Source: CAZWBR01 sp964632305 (GTDB taxonomy: Bacteria > Bacteroidota > Bacteroidia > Bacteroidales > Prolixibacteraceae). From it: DNA of 64,000 nt. How positions within the stretch are numbered: position 1 is the first letter of the stretch; each line of letters starts with the position of its first letter. Positions 33,105 through 42,895 of this stretch are shown here, piece after piece. The DNA lies in the NCBI GenBank assembly GCA_964632305.1, contig CAZWBR010000013.1:15676-79675 (forward strand), written 5' to 3'. The translations under genes and the position numbers were made by a program. Below the pieces are notes generated by a model. That model ran no database searches and was not told where the DNA came from. It worked only from the letters and a program-made list of their open reading frames with translations.

Positions 33105-34184
33105 TTATTCCTTAAGGGTGCAGCAGACCGGGAAGTGGTCGGAGTATTTAACCTTTTCGCGTTTGTAATTCACCGATTTGAATCGTTCGTCGTGAAAGAT
33201 ATAGTCGATGCGGAGGGTGGGCAGGATTCCGTCGTAGCTGTTGGAAATCCCGGATCCCGATTCGACGAACGAATCTTTGAGCCCGCTCCTTACGGTCCGG
33301 TAGGTATAGGAAACCGGGGTGTCGTTGAAATCTCCGCAGACAATGACCGGGTAGGGGCATTGGGCCATGTGTTCGGCCACTTTACGGGCTTGTTCGGCCC
33401 GGACCGAAAAGGCCCGTTTCAATTTTCCCCCCAACTCACGGGCTTCCCCTAATTGGCGCCGGCCCAGATCGGCATCCTGCGGATTGATGATCGAGTAGCG
33501 GCCCGGGATGATGTTATACGATTGAAAATGGCAGTTGTAAACCCTTATGATTTTGTTCTCGCCGATCCTGAGGTCGGAGAAGAGCACCATATTGGAGCTT
33601 CGCTTGAACCGGATCTCTCCCATGCTGACGATCGGATATTTGGAAAAGGTGACCGGTCCCGAGTAGGATGATCCATGGGCCAACTGGTAATGCTTGATTT
33701 GGGGAAGGGCATCCCTGATTTCCTTTGGATTTAACCGTCCTTTTGCCGAGATGCTCGCTTCCTGGAGGCAGATAATTTCGGCTCCTGTCTTTTTCAGGTA
33801 ATTGATGATGTCGATCTCTTCCGTTTTTTTCTTTCCCCTATCGTAACTGAAGTTATGGACGTTGTAGGTGAGGACCTTGATGCCTTCAGCCTGAGCTTCG
33901 CGGTCGGGAATGATCTGGATGAATCCGGACAAGTGGTTGTAGCCGATCAGGATGGCCACTACCGGGATCAACAGGAACTTCGAGCGGATCAGAATATAAT
34001 AGACCAGGAAGACCAGGTTAAGCAGTAGGATATAGGGGTAGGCCAGGCCAAAGAAGGAGAGGGGCCAGAATTTGTCGGGCGGAGTAAACGGGGCTAGGTA
34101 AGCCAGCATCAGTAATCCCGCGGACCCGGTTGCGAGAACCAAACCGAAGCGGCTAAAGAACTTTTTTATCCCTGTCGTTTTCAT
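33105..34184 (-). CDS. Membrane-anchored endonuclease/exonuclease/phosphatase family protein
   Basis: 359 residues. Three N-terminal membrane helices (about 10-30, 40-62, 68-85), then an EEP domain with KVLTYNVHNF, ICLQEAS (metal-binding Glu), VVCGDFNDTP-like ICGDFNDTP and the C-terminal SDHFPV histidine. Substrate unknown; related domains cleave nucleic acids, phosphoinositides or sphingomyelin. Its start overlaps the upstream rhomboid stop by 4 bases; mutL-rhomboid-rhomboid-EEP is a recurring gene order in Bacteroidota. Confidence 0.9.
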   Translation of the reverse strand: MKTTGIKKFFSRFGLVLATGSAGLLMLAYLAPFTPPDKFWPLSFFGLAYPYILLLNLVFLVYYILIRSKFLLIPVVAILIGYNHLSGFIQIIPDREAQAEGIKVLTYNVHNFSYDRGKKKTEEIDIINYLKKTGAEIICLQEASISAKGRLNPKEIRDALPQIKHYQLAHGSSYSGPVTFSKYPIVSMGEIRFKRSSNMVLFSDLRIGENKIIRVYNCHFQSYNIIPGRYSIINPQDADLGRRQLGEARELGGKLKRAFSVRAEQARKVAEHMAQCPYPVIVCGDFNDTPVSYTYRTVRSGLKDSFVESGSGISNSYDGILPTLRIDYIFHDERFKSVNYKREKVKYSDHFPVCCTLKE

Positions 34185-35062
34185 TTTTTACTGCCCATCT
34201 TAAACAACATCTCCTTTTCGTCGGAGGTCAGGCTGTCGTAACCCGATTTGCTGATTTTGTCAAGAATACGGTTGACCTCTTCCTGTTGCCGGGTTTTGGA
34301 CCGGTTGTAGTCATAATCGGGATTGGCCGAGTTGCTGTATTTTACTTTTAGATGTCTTCGGGGTCTTCTCCAGATGAAGAGCCGGTCGACGAATTGGTTG
34401 AACCCGGCCGAGATGTCATGTCCGGCCATCAGGCGCGACATGTAGATCCATCCCCATAAGGCCCCTCCCAGATGGGCGAAATTACCGCCGGCATTCTCGC
34501 CCGACAATCCTACGATATAGATAAGAATCGATACGATGGAGATCCATTTGATTTTTACCGGTCCCAGGAATAAGAGATGGATCAGGTGGTTGGGCACATA
34601 GACCGATATCGCGATGACAATGGCAATCACCGAGGCCGAGGCCCCGAGTAATTGGGTATTTTCAACTGACTCCCGGAACAGCGGGAAGAAGTTATAGGCC
34701 AGCATAAAGAAGATCCCTCCCAGAAAGCCGCCCAGCAGGTAGAGGCTGAGTAATCGCTGAGGATTATGGTATTCAAGGAATATTTTGCCGAACCAATAGA
34801 GCCACAGTGAATTGAAGAGGATGTGGAAAAAATCGAAATGGAGGAACATATAGGTCACGATGGTCCAGGGTCTCGAAAGGAAGGTTTCGAAGGAAGCGGG
34901 CAGCGCTAACCAATTGAGGATGGACAATTCGTCGGAACCGCTGAGCTTATACCCCACGAAAATGATGCGGATCACCAGCCAGACTGCCACGTTGATGTGA
35001 ATCAGTTTGGTGAGGTACGATCCGTTTTTAAACGAGAGCCTTATTTCGTCGACGATCCCCAT
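34181..35062 (-). CDS. Rhomboid family intramembrane serine protease (first of two)
   Basis: 293 residues with about six membrane helices. The HxxxN motif HILFNSLWLYWFG, catalytic serine in LLGASASVIAI and the catalytic histidine in FAHLGGALWGW are all present. The C-terminal cytoplasmic tail (about 240-293, RQQEEVNRILDKISKSGYDSLTSDEKEML) is the conserved tail usual for this Bacteroidota subfamily. Starts 7 bases after the second rhomboid stop. Confidence 0.92.
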   Translation of the reverse strand: MGIVDEIRLSFKNGSYLTKLIHINVAVWLVIRIIFVGYKLSGSDELSILNWLALPASFETFLSRPWTIVTYMFLHFDFFHILFNSLWLYWFGKIFLEYHNPQRLLSLYLLGGFLGGIFFMLAYNFFPLFRESVENTQLLGASASVIAIVIAISVYVPNHLIHLLFLGPVKIKWISIVSILIYIVGLSGENAGGNFAHLGGALWGWIYMSRLMAGHDISAGFNQFVDRLFIWRRPRRHLKVKYSNSANPDYDYNRSKTRQQEEVNRILDKISKSGYDSLTSDEKEMLFKMGSKK

Positions 35063-35069
35063 GGTTTGC

Positions 35070-35888
35070 TTAATAGAAGTTTTTAGTGGTTTTATTCCAG
35101 TAACGGATCAAGATAAATCCAAATATCATACCCCCGAGGTGGGCAAAGTGGGCCACATTGCTGTTCGACTGGGTAATGCCAAGGTATAGTTCGATCAAAC
35201 CATAAGCGGTGACAAAGTATTTGGCTTTTATCGGAACGGGCGGGAATAGAAGCATCAATTCGGTATTGGGGAAAAGCATCCCGAAAGCCAGCAGGATTCC
35301 GAAAACCGCGCCCGAAGCCCCGACAGTGGGGATATTAATCCGTTCGGCAAAAACCCTTTGGACCAGTTCGGTCCCTTGCTGAATGTAGGTCGGGTTTTCC
35401 GGCGATTCGTACCAGGCATTGATAAAGTCGTTGACCCAGGTGGCCGGATGATTGATATTGGCTTTAATGAACGACGCCATCAGGTCGGGCGACGGGGTAT
35501 TGACAAAAGCGGTGACTGTTTTTTCGAGCGATGAAATTTCGAGGTAATTGACAAAAAGGTGCAGGGAGGCTGCCCCCAGGCCGGTGACGAAATAATAGAA
35601 CAGAAAACGTTTGGGTCCCCACACCGTTTCCAGTATTTTCCCGAACATGTATAGTGCAAACATGTTGAACAGCAGGTGGGTAAAGCCTCCGTGCATAAAG
35701 AGATGGGTGACCAGTTGATAAGGCCTGAAGTTTGGCGATCCGGGATAATAGAGCCCGAGGGTGGCGGTCAGGTCAATCCCGACACTTTTCAAGGACCAGG
35801 TTGCGATCAGCATGACTATGTTGATCATGATCAGGTTTTTCACAACCGGAGGCATCGAGAATGGTGAAGTGGGTCGATATTGTATCAT
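35070..35888 (-). CDS. Rhomboid family intramembrane serine protease (second)
   Basis: 272 residues. HLLFNMFALYMFG (oxyanion Asn motif), GASGAVFGILLAFG with catalytic Ser, and VAHFAHLGGMIFGF with catalytic His. A soluble loop of roughly 65 residues (about 110-180) is inserted after the second or third helix, distinguishing it from the neighbouring paralogue. Likely processes membrane proteins in the inner membrane; substrates unknown. Confidence 0.92.
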   Translation of the reverse strand: MIQYRPTSPFSMPPVVKNLIMINIVMLIATWSLKSVGIDLTATLGLYYPGSPNFRPYQLVTHLFMHGGFTHLLFNMFALYMFGKILETVWGPKRFLFYYFVTGLGAASLHLFVNYLEISSLEKTVTAFVNTPSPDLMASFIKANINHPATWVNDFINAWYESPENPTYIQQGTELVQRVFAERINIPTVGASGAVFGILLAFGMLFPNTELMLLFPPVPIKAKYFVTAYGLIELYLGITQSNSNVAHFAHLGGMIFGFILIRYWNKTTKNFY

Positions 35889-35942
35889 AGTAATTATTCT
35901 AATGACTGTTTACAAAAATAGGGATAATGCAGATATTCCCCA

Positions 35943-37811
35943 CTATTTTAAGAGTTTTTCAAAATCCTGCAATGCAACAATTGAAACAATTTTTTTCCCG
36001 GAAGGGGAGAAGTTGGGGGTTTGGCAGGCGAACAGATTGTTGAATAGCGCCGTAATCTCATCCGGTTTTAACGAGGTCCCGTAATCAATGGCGGAAGTCT
36101 GGGCAAGGATGATGGCCAACCCCTCTTTCATTTCGTCCAACGCATCGATGGGGCGGCTCTTGAAAGCCTCCAGCGTTTTCTCGACCAGTTGTCGCGCATC
36201 GAGATGGCTTAACGAGCCGGGGATGCCATCGATGAAGAAGGTTCCGTTGTTGCCCTGCCTGATCTCGAACCCAAAGGCTTTGAGTTCGCTGCTCATGGCC
36301 TTCAGTATTTCAGCATCGGCTGCATTCAGCTCTATCTGTTCGGGGAAGAGCATTCGCTGACTGATCGAAATATTTGAATCGATCACCTGCATGAAATGTT
36401 CGAAAAGGATGCGCTCATGGGCCCGACGCTGGTCGATGACCATTAATCCCGATTTTACGGGAGTGATAATGTATTTGTTTTTTAGCTGAAGGAAATTAGA
36501 CTGGCAACTGTCCGGTTTTCCTTCGTGGGAGATAGTTTGCTGAATAGCTTCTTCCTCTTCCTCCTCTTCGGAGAAGAAATTATCGGAAGCGGGGTAGGAT
36601 TGATGGTCGGAGGTCCGTTCGAAATCGTTGTAGAGACTCTCCCAATTGTTCAGATTGTCTTTTTCCCGGGGAGAAGAGGTCACCGGAGGGTAATGGACGG
36701 AGTCGAAAGGGTTATAATGGGGGTTGATCCGGATTTCAGGTTCCGGGACGCGGGTTCCCCAATCAGGGGCCAGCGGTATATTTATCGCGCCCTGCTGATC
36801 GAAATCGATGGAAGGCATCAGGTTAAATTTCCCGATCGATTCCCTCAGGCAGGCGAAGATAATTTGCCAGGCCGCCCGTTCGTCTTCAAACTTAATCTCC
36901 GTCTTGGTGGGATGGATGTTGATGTCGATGGTTGAGGGATCAACGTCGAAATAGAGGAAATAGGAGGGGAAGGTTTCCGGTGGCAGGATCCGTTCGTAAG
37001 CCTGGAGAACTGCTTTATGAAAGAAGGGATGTTTCATAAACCTTCCGTTCACAAAGAAGAATTGTTCGCCAAGGGTCTTACGGGCATATTTGGGTTGTCC
37101 GATAAAACCGGATATTTTGATCACGGAGGTTTCCGTATCGACCGGGATTAAGCTTTGATTGATGCCCTTTCCAAAGAGGCTGACAATCCGTTTCCTCCGG
37201 TTTTCGGAAGGTAATTCGTAAATAGCAGAGCCGTTATGGTAAAGCGACAGGGCGAGTTCGGGATTAGCCAGGGCTACCCGCTGGATCTCAGTAATGATAT
37301 GTTTCAGCTCGGTGCTGTTCGATTTCAGAAATTTCCGGCGTGCCGGGACGTTAAAGAAAAGGTTTTTTACCTGGAAGTTGGTCCCTTCAGGGCAACTGTC
37401 CTCCATCTGTTTTTGTAAGGAAGAACCCAGTATATGGATATAGGTTCCCAGCTCCTCGCCTTTTTTGCGGGTCCTCAGTTCCACATCGGCTACCGCGGCA
37501 ATCGATGCGAGCGCTTCGCCCCGGAAGCCCATTGTCCGGATGGCAAAAAGGTCGGAGGCTTCGCGGATCTTTGAGGTGGCATGGCGTTCGAACGACATAC
37601 GCGCATCGGTGGGAGACATGCCAATGCCATTATCGATAATCTGAACCAGTGTTCGCCCCGAATCTTTCAGGTTGACAGTGACCGAGGTGGCCCCGGCATC
37701 AATGGCATTTTCAACAAGCTCTTTAACAATCGAGGCAGGCCGCTGGATCACTTCGCCGGCTGCAATCTGATTGGCTACTGAATCGGGTAATAGCTGGATA
37801 ATATCCGCCAC
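35943..37811 (-). CDS. mutL: DNA mismatch repair protein MutL
   Basis: 622 residues from GTG 37811 (MADIIQLLPDSVANQIAAGEVIQRP). The open frame runs on to 38033 but that part overlaps the upstream gene in another frame and has no coding logic. GHKL ATPase motifs: ELVENAIDAGAT, DNGIGM, MGFRGEALASI. A low-complexity acidic linker (about 390-440, EEEEEEEA) leads to the C-terminal dimerisation domain. The endonuclease-type motif DQHA(x)2E(x)4E appears as DQRRAHERILFE: both glutamates are kept, the histidine is arginine. Confidence 0.95.
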   Translation of the reverse strand: MADIIQLLPDSVANQIAAGEVIQRPASIVKELVENAIDAGATSVTVNLKDSGRTLVQIIDNGIGMSPTDARMSFERHATSKIREASDLFAIRTMGFRGEALASIAAVADVELRTRKKGEELGTYIHILGSSLQKQMEDSCPEGTNFQVKNLFFNVPARRKFLKSNSTELKHIITEIQRVALANPELALSLYHNGSAIYELPSENRRKRIVSLFGKGINQSLIPVDTETSVIKISGFIGQPKYARKTLGEQFFFVNGRFMKHPFFHKAVLQAYERILPPETFPSYFLYFDVDPSTIDINIHPTKTEIKFEDERAAWQIIFACLRESIGKFNLMPSIDFDQQGAINIPLAPDWGTRVPEPEIRINPHYNPFDSVHYPPVTSSPREKDNLNNWESLYNDFERTSDHQSYPASDNFFSEEEEEEEAIQQTISHEGKPDSCQSNFLQLKNKYIITPVKSGLMVIDQRRAHERILFEHFMQVIDSNISISQRMLFPEQIELNAADAEILKAMSSELKAFGFEIRQGNNGTFFIDGIPGSLSHLDARQLVEKTLEAFKSRPIDALDEMKEGLAIILAQTSAIDYGTSLKPDEITALFNNLFACQTPNFSPSGKKIVSIVALQDFEKLLK

Positions 37812-37827
37812 GTTCTGTAAGGATTGG

Positions 37828-38124
37828 TTATCGTAAAAATAGGTAGGCCAGCATAGCCAGGATGAAGACCCATAACAACACCTTGACGGTCCTGTTGTTT
37901 TTAAGGCTCTCATGCATAGCCCCTGAACCGCGGTGCCCCCTGAACGATCCCTTGATCGTAGACCGGTAATCACCCAGGGTTCTGATCCCTCGTTCCTCGT
38001 CAATTTCTTTTCGGATGCGAGCTTCGCGCGCATCTCTCTTTTCCTGTTCGGGATCGTAAAACCGGTAGGGAATATTGAATTGCCGCTGCGGTTTCTTCAG
38101 ATATTTAAAAAAGGTGAGTGCCAT
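37828..38124 (-). CDS. Small C-terminally anchored membrane protein upstream of mutL
   Basis: 98 residues. A basic/acidic N-terminal part (YRFYDPEQEKRDAREARIRKEIDEERG) followed by a single C-terminal membrane helix (VKVLLWVFILAMLAYLFLR, about 80-98). It ends 16 bases before the mutL GTG and is presumably cotranscribed. A small protein of this kind next to mutL is common in Bacteroidota; no function is known. Confidence 0.75.
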   Translation of the reverse strand: MALTFFKYLKKPQRQFNIPYRFYDPEQEKRDAREARIRKEIDEERGIRTLGDYRSTIKGSFRGHRGSGAMHESLKNNRTVKVLLWVFILAMLAYLFLR

Positions 38125-38338
38125 CTCTTTTCTTTTCTTGATTGGTTACAAATATAAGGGTTATTTTTTCGCCTTCTTAATTCATATTGCCAAATTCCGA
38201 GCCATATCCTGTTTTTTGTTTTGCTTTCTCCTTCTCATAAAGATTGTTATGCCGGAAATTGATTGAAGTTTTACTTTATGTCAGAGAAAAAACTTATCTT
38301 TAAAGGATGAACTGAAAAATCCTGTCCTGACTTTTGCC

Positions 38339-39874
38339 ATGCTTGTAAAAACCTACGGAAGCGCTGTTCATGGGATCGATGCGACCACCATAATAATCGA
38401 GACGGATGTTTCGAGGGGAATCAGGTATAATATGGTCGGTTTGCCCGACAACGCGGTACGAGAAAGTCAGCAGCGTATCGATTCGGCCTTACGTTTCAAC
38501 AACTACAAGCTCCCCGGCAAAAAGATCGTGATTAATATGGCGCCTGCCGATATTCGGAAAGAAGGGTCGGCCTATGATCTGCCTATCGCGATGGGCATCC
38601 TGGCCGCTTCGGAACAGATTTACGCGCCCGAGATCCACCGTTATGTCATGATGGGAGAACTGTCGCTCGACGGGGGTCTCCAGCCGGTAAAAGGGGTCTT
38701 ACCCATAGCCGTCCGTGCAAGGGAAGAGGGGTTCGAAGGATTTATCGTTCCGAAGCAGAATGCCAGGGAGGCCGCCGTGGTCGATCGTTTAAAGATATAT
38801 GGCGTTGAAAACATCAAAGAGGTTATCGATTTTTTTACTGGTCAGAGATCGATAGAACAGACCATTGTCGATACCCGTCAGGAGTTTAATGCAAAGGTCA
38901 ATACGTTCGATATTGATTTCTCGGATGTAAAGGGACAGGAAAATGTCAAACGGGCTCTTGAGATTGCCGCGGCAGGCTCCCATAACCTGATCATGATCGG
39001 TCCCCCGGGCGCCGGTAAAACGATGCTGGCAAAAAGAATTCCCACGATCCTTCCCCCGTTTACACTGCGGGAGGCATTGGAAACGACAAAGATCCATTCC
39101 GTAGCCGGGAAGATCGAACGGGATACCTCACTGATGGTCAGACGTCCGTTCCGAAGTCCGCACCATACTATTTCGGATGTTGCCCTTGTAGGCGGGGGGA
39201 CCTTCCCCCAACCCGGGGAGATATCGCTGGCTCATAACGGCGTTCTGTTCCTGGATGAATTGCCGGAATTTAAGCGTGCGGTTCTGGAAGTGATGCGGCA
39301 ACCGCTGGAGGATCGACAGATCACGGTTTCACGGGCTAAGTTTTCAGTCGAATATCCTGCCAGCTTTATGTTGGTGGCCTCGATGAATCCCTGCCCCTGC
39401 GGGTTTTACAACCACCCGACCAAACAGTGTGTCTGTGCCCCCGGGATGGTCCAGAAATACCTGAACCGCATCTCAGGGCCTCTGCTCGACCGGATTGATA
39501 TTCACCTGGAGGTGGTCCCGGTCCCCTTTAATAAACTGGCTGAGATGAAGCCTGGTGAAACGAGTTCCGCGATACGGGAAAGGGTCATCAAAGCCCGCGA
39601 TATACAGCGTGAACGGTTTGCCGATAGCGGCATCTATGCCAATGCGCAGATGAGTTCCCGAATGCTCAGGAAATACTGTAACCCGGATGAGGCTGGCCAT
39701 GCCATCCTGAAAAACGCCATGGAGAAGCTGGGACTATCGGCACGGGCTTATGACCGGATATTAAAGGTGGCCCGAACGATCGCCGATCTCGAAGGGGCTG
39801 AATCAATCCTGGCTTCCCACTTGGGAGAGGCTATTCAATACCGCAGTCTCGACAGGGAAGGATGGGGGGCTTGA
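38339..39874 (+). CDS. YifB/ComM family magnesium-chelatase-like AAA ATPase
   Basis: 511 residues. N-terminal Lon-protease-like domain (about 20-140), then AAA core with Walker A GPPGAGKTML, Walker B VLFLDELPEF, sensor MNPCPCG followed by the four-cysteine segment GFYNHPTKQCVCAP, and the C-terminal Mg_chelatase_C domain (SSRMLRKYC..RAYDRILKVARTIADLEG). ComM homologues drive branch migration during natural transformation. The gene stands alone. Confidence 0.93.
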   Translation: MLVKTYGSAVHGIDATTIIIETDVSRGIRYNMVGLPDNAVRESQQRIDSALRFNNYKLPGKKIVINMAPADIRKEGSAYDLPIAMGILAASEQIYAPEIHRYVMMGELSLDGGLQPVKGVLPIAVRAREEGFEGFIVPKQNAREAAVVDRLKIYGVENIKEVIDFFTGQRSIEQTIVDTRQEFNAKVNTFDIDFSDVKGQENVKRALEIAAAGSHNLIMIGPPGAGKTMLAKRIPTILPPFTLREALETTKIHSVAGKIERDTSLMVRRPFRSPHHTISDVALVGGGTFPQPGEISLAHNGVLFLDELPEFKRAVLEVMRQPLEDRQITVSRAKFSVEYPASFMLVASMNPCPCGFYNHPTKQCVCAPGMVQKYLNRISGPLLDRIDIHLEVVPVPFNKLAEMKPGETSSAIRERVIKARDIQRERFADSGIYANAQMSSRMLRKYCNPDEAGHAILKNAMEKLGLSARAYDRILKVARTIADLEGAESILASHLGEAIQYRSLDREGWGA

Positions 39875-40417
39875 GGTTGTTGGGCTGGTGATACTATTTC
39901 GGAAGTGATAGCTATTTTTTATTGTGATGCGATGGTTTATAGTAACTTATAGCGTTTTATATCAAAGGCTAAATAAACTTTTAAAACCGGATTTTTAGTC
40001 GTGCAGCATTAATAAAAACTTAATTGAGGCGGTTGAAATTGTTGGTTTTTATGTAATATTGTAAGGCTAATGATAACCTGCTTGTTCTTTGTGATGATGA
40101 AAAAAATGAATTGAGTCAAAGATTATCCCACACATGTTTTTTTGAGAAGGCTTTACAGAGAGATGTTTATTCAAAGAAGCTATTCTTTGATAAGAATAGC
40201 TATTGATACAATCTCCGCAATGTTTTAAGTTAATTGGTTCAATGGCAATCCGGTTTTTTGGCAATTTGATCATGAACTTCAAGGATTAAAGAGATCCGTG
40301 ATCCGGTTTAATAATTTTGGAAGTATCTGTCTGTCTGAAGGAAAGAATTGCTCTTCGGTTTTTGGTGCAGGAATATTGAGGATTCTATTTTGTAGTATAA
40401 ATAAAACTTAATGACTT
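39875..40417. other. AT-rich intergenic region, no recognised feature
   Basis: 543 bases between the YifB gene and the GH43-like gene. It is AT-rich and carries no clear terminator or repeat. A 71-codon minus frame (40067-40282) lacks a recognisable family or ribosome-binding context and is not called. Confidence 0.5.
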
Positions 40418-41593
40418 ATGAAGAAAACGTTTACTCTTTCTTTTGCAGTTTTTTTGGTTGCATCACTCGTGTCGTGCAGCTCAAACCCAACTCCTCCGCC
40501 CGCACAAGCGGAGGTTAAAAAAACGCTTGTCCCAACCGTGACCATTCCCGCGCCCGCCGGATCGAAAGGATTTGGTATGCCTCAAACTCCTGTGGCAGGA
40601 CAAGCCGCACCAGCCCCCGCCCCCAGAAGAGCGGGAGGTGCCAGTGTGACCGAAGAGCGGGAAATCAAGACCATGCCTATTGATTCGATGAGCATGAGTG
40701 ATCCGTATATCCTTGCTGATGAGGCGACGAAAACCTATTTCATGACCGGCAGCGGCGGCGGTATTTATAAAAGTACTGACCTGAAAAACTGGACTGGGCC
40801 TTACGGCGCTTACGATACCCGAGGAACCTGGATGGAAGGGATCAATTTTGTGGCTGCCGCTGAAATCCATAAGGTTAATGGCAAATACTATTATGCGGCT
40901 TCTTTTGGCGACCGCAATGAATTAGTTGATGTTGTTCCCCGCCGGTACAATATTTACCGTCATCAAACCATGATACTGGAATCGGACAAGCCGGATGGAC
41001 CTTTCAAACTGGCCAATACTGATCCTAACTACGACTATCTTCCGCATCACATGGATATTATCGACGGATCGATCTGGTATGAAGACGGGATCCCCTATTT
41101 CGTTTTTGTTAATGAATGGATGCAAACCGTTGATGGAACGATGGAATATGTGAAGCTTTCACCCGATTTGAGCAAAACCATTAGCGATCGTACCTTGCTT
41201 TTCCATGCCAGCGAAGCTCCCTGGGCTCTCGAAATGGTCGGGAACCAGGAGATGACTTATGGCTTGAAGCTTAACGGTTGGGTAACCGACGGGCCTGAGC
41301 TTTTCAGAACCAAAACCGGTAAGTTGGGGATGTTATGGTCAAGCTGGGGCGTAGGCCGCTATAATCAGGGGGTATGTTACTCAGAGTCCGGTACCATTGA
41401 CGGGCCTTGGATTCAGGAGGAAAAGCCTTTTGTTGGGGATAACTCCGGACACGGAATGTTGTTTACCACCTTTGACGGGAAACGACTGCTCGTCATTCAT
41501 CATGCCGAAGGTGACGGACCTCGCAAACCACGTTATTATGAAATCGATGATTCAGGCGATAAACTGGTTCTTGGACCAAGATATAATCCCTGA
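40418..41593 (+). CDS. Glycoside hydrolase family 43-like lipoprotein
   Basis: 391 residues. Lipobox SLVSC (Cys20), a proline/alanine-rich spacer (about 25-75), then a five-bladed beta-propeller-type domain: SMSDPYILADEATKTYFMTGS (general-base Asp in SDPYI), DIIDGSIWYEDGIPYFVF and WVTDGPELFRTKTGKLGMLWS (likely acid Glu in DGPELF). GH43 enzymes hydrolyse arabinan, xylan or related side chains. The esterase gene 44 bases downstream suggests a small unit for hemicellulose processing. No SusC/SusD pair is nearby. Confidence 0.88.
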   Translation: MKKTFTLSFAVFLVASLVSCSSNPTPPPAQAEVKKTLVPTVTIPAPAGSKGFGMPQTPVAGQAAPAPAPRRAGGASVTEEREIKTMPIDSMSMSDPYILADEATKTYFMTGSGGGIYKSTDLKNWTGPYGAYDTRGTWMEGINFVAAAEIHKVNGKYYYAASFGDRNELVDVVPRRYNIYRHQTMILESDKPDGPFKLANTDPNYDYLPHHMDIIDGSIWYEDGIPYFVFVNEWMQTVDGTMEYVKLSPDLSKTISDRTLLFHASEAPWALEMVGNQEMTYGLKLNGWVTDGPELFRTKTGKLGMLWSSWGVGRYNQGVCYSESGTIDGPWIQEEKPFVGDNSGHGMLFTTFDGKRLLVIHHAEGDGPRKPRYYEIDDSGDKLVLGPRYNP

Positions 41594-41637
41594 TTAGTTA
41601 GGGTTTAGTTGTTATTTTTAATTCTAAAACATTAATT

Positions 41638-42837
41638 ATGAAGAAAATTATTTCCTTGATTGCTGCAGTTATGGTTTGTGGTGTGGCTTCTGCCCAGTTC
41701 GCCGGAATCATGCAGCGCGGCGCGCAGGTTGAAATACTTCCTGAGGGTTATAAACCCAATGCCTGCAATATTTTCCTTAACCAGTACCCGGCGGTCAATG
41801 CTCAGACCCGTCAGGTGATGTTCAGAGTAGCGGCACCTACTGCTCAGAAGGTTCAGATCGATCTGGCCAACAAAAAATACGACATGACAAAGGACGACAA
41901 GGGGAATTGGACCTGTACGACAGATCCTCAGGTCGTTGGTTTCCATTACTATGCTGTTGTTATTGACGGTGTGTCAGTAATGGATCGCAATACGGAAGCC
42001 TATTTTGGCAGTAACTGGGAATCATCGGGCATTGAAATTCCCGAAGGACCGGAAGGTAACTACTACCGCTTCAATAAAAGCATCCCTCACGGACACGTCC
42101 GCTCCATCAATTACTGGTCAGAAATCAACGGTATGGAACGTCACATTAATGTCTATGTGCCTGCCGAATATGACCAGAACCCGACCAAGAAGTATCCGGT
42201 GCTTTACCTGCTTCACGGATGGGGTGAAGATGAAAACGGATGGTCCAATCAAGGTCACATGGACAATATCATGGATGGTCTGATCGCTTCGGGCAAGGCT
42301 GTTCCAATGATTGTAGTTATGGAATGCGGCGACGTTAAAGCCAGCCCCGATGTGCGCAAACCTTCTGTTGACGTGACCCAGATTTTTGCCACAGATTTGA
42401 TTCCTTATATTGATAAAGCTTTCCGCACCAAGGCTGACAAGCAGAACCGCGCTATGGCCGGCTTATCCAGAGGGGGCGGACAGACTACCAGCACGGTCTT
42501 TGCCAATATGGATAAATTTGCCTGGATGGGTACTTTCAGCGGATTCTTCATGGGCGGAATGGGCAGGAATACCGGAGGCGCTGCAAGCACCCCGGCGAAC
42601 ATGATTGAAACGGCTTTCAACGGTGTGTTCAAAGATGCTGCTACTTTTGATAAACAGATGAACCTGTTATTCATCAGTACCGGTACTGAAGAAAACAGCC
42701 CGAAGGCTTCTGTTGATGCCCTTAAGGCTCATGGCATCAAGAATATTGTTTACCACGAATCACAGGGAACAGCCCATGAATGGCTGACCTGGCGCAGGGC
42801 GCTTAATGATTTTGCCCCAAGATTATTCAAGAAATAA
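41638..42837 (+). CDS. Secreted esterase, CE1/esterase D-like, with N-terminal E-set domain
   Basis: 399 residues. Signal peptide about 1-20 (ending ASAQ), an immunoglobulin-like E-set/CBM48-type domain (about 50-125), and an alpha/beta hydrolase domain with oxyanion region YLLHGWGEDENGW, nucleophile motif AGLSRGG and catalytic histidine in GTAHEWLTWR. Such enzymes remove feruloyl or acetyl groups from xylan. It pairs with the GH43-like lipoprotein upstream. Confidence 0.92.
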   Translation: MKKIISLIAAVMVCGVASAQFAGIMQRGAQVEILPEGYKPNACNIFLNQYPAVNAQTRQVMFRVAAPTAQKVQIDLANKKYDMTKDDKGNWTCTTDPQVVGFHYYAVVIDGVSVMDRNTEAYFGSNWESSGIEIPEGPEGNYYRFNKSIPHGHVRSINYWSEINGMERHINVYVPAEYDQNPTKKYPVLYLLHGWGEDENGWSNQGHMDNIMDGLIASGKAVPMIVVMECGDVKASPDVRKPSVDVTQIFATDLIPYIDKAFRTKADKQNRAMAGLSRGGGQTTSTVFANMDKFAWMGTFSGFFMGGMGRNTGGAASTPANMIETAFNGVFKDAATFDKQMNLLFISTGTEENSPKASVDALKAHGIKNIVYHESQGTAHEWLTWRRALNDFAPRLFKK

Positions 42838-42860
42838 AAAAGCTATATATTGCTTTTCGT

Positions 42861-42895
42861 GAATCCCTGCACAAAAAATGCAGGGATTCTTTTTG
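42861..42895 (+). terminator. Terminator after the esterase gene
   Basis: GAATCCCTGCA / TGCAGGGATTC, 11-bp perfect stem with A-rich loop and five T's. The following 360 bases to ppa (42896-43258) show no other recognised feature. Confidence 0.93.

Noticed and set aside
37812..38033. N-terminal extension of mutL to 38033
   Set aside because: Overlaps a small gene in another frame and precedes the canonical MutL start (ADIIQLLPDSVANQIAAGEV).
40067..40282. 71-codon minus-strand frame before the GH43-like gene
   Set aside because: AT-rich, no known family, no RBS or promoter context.
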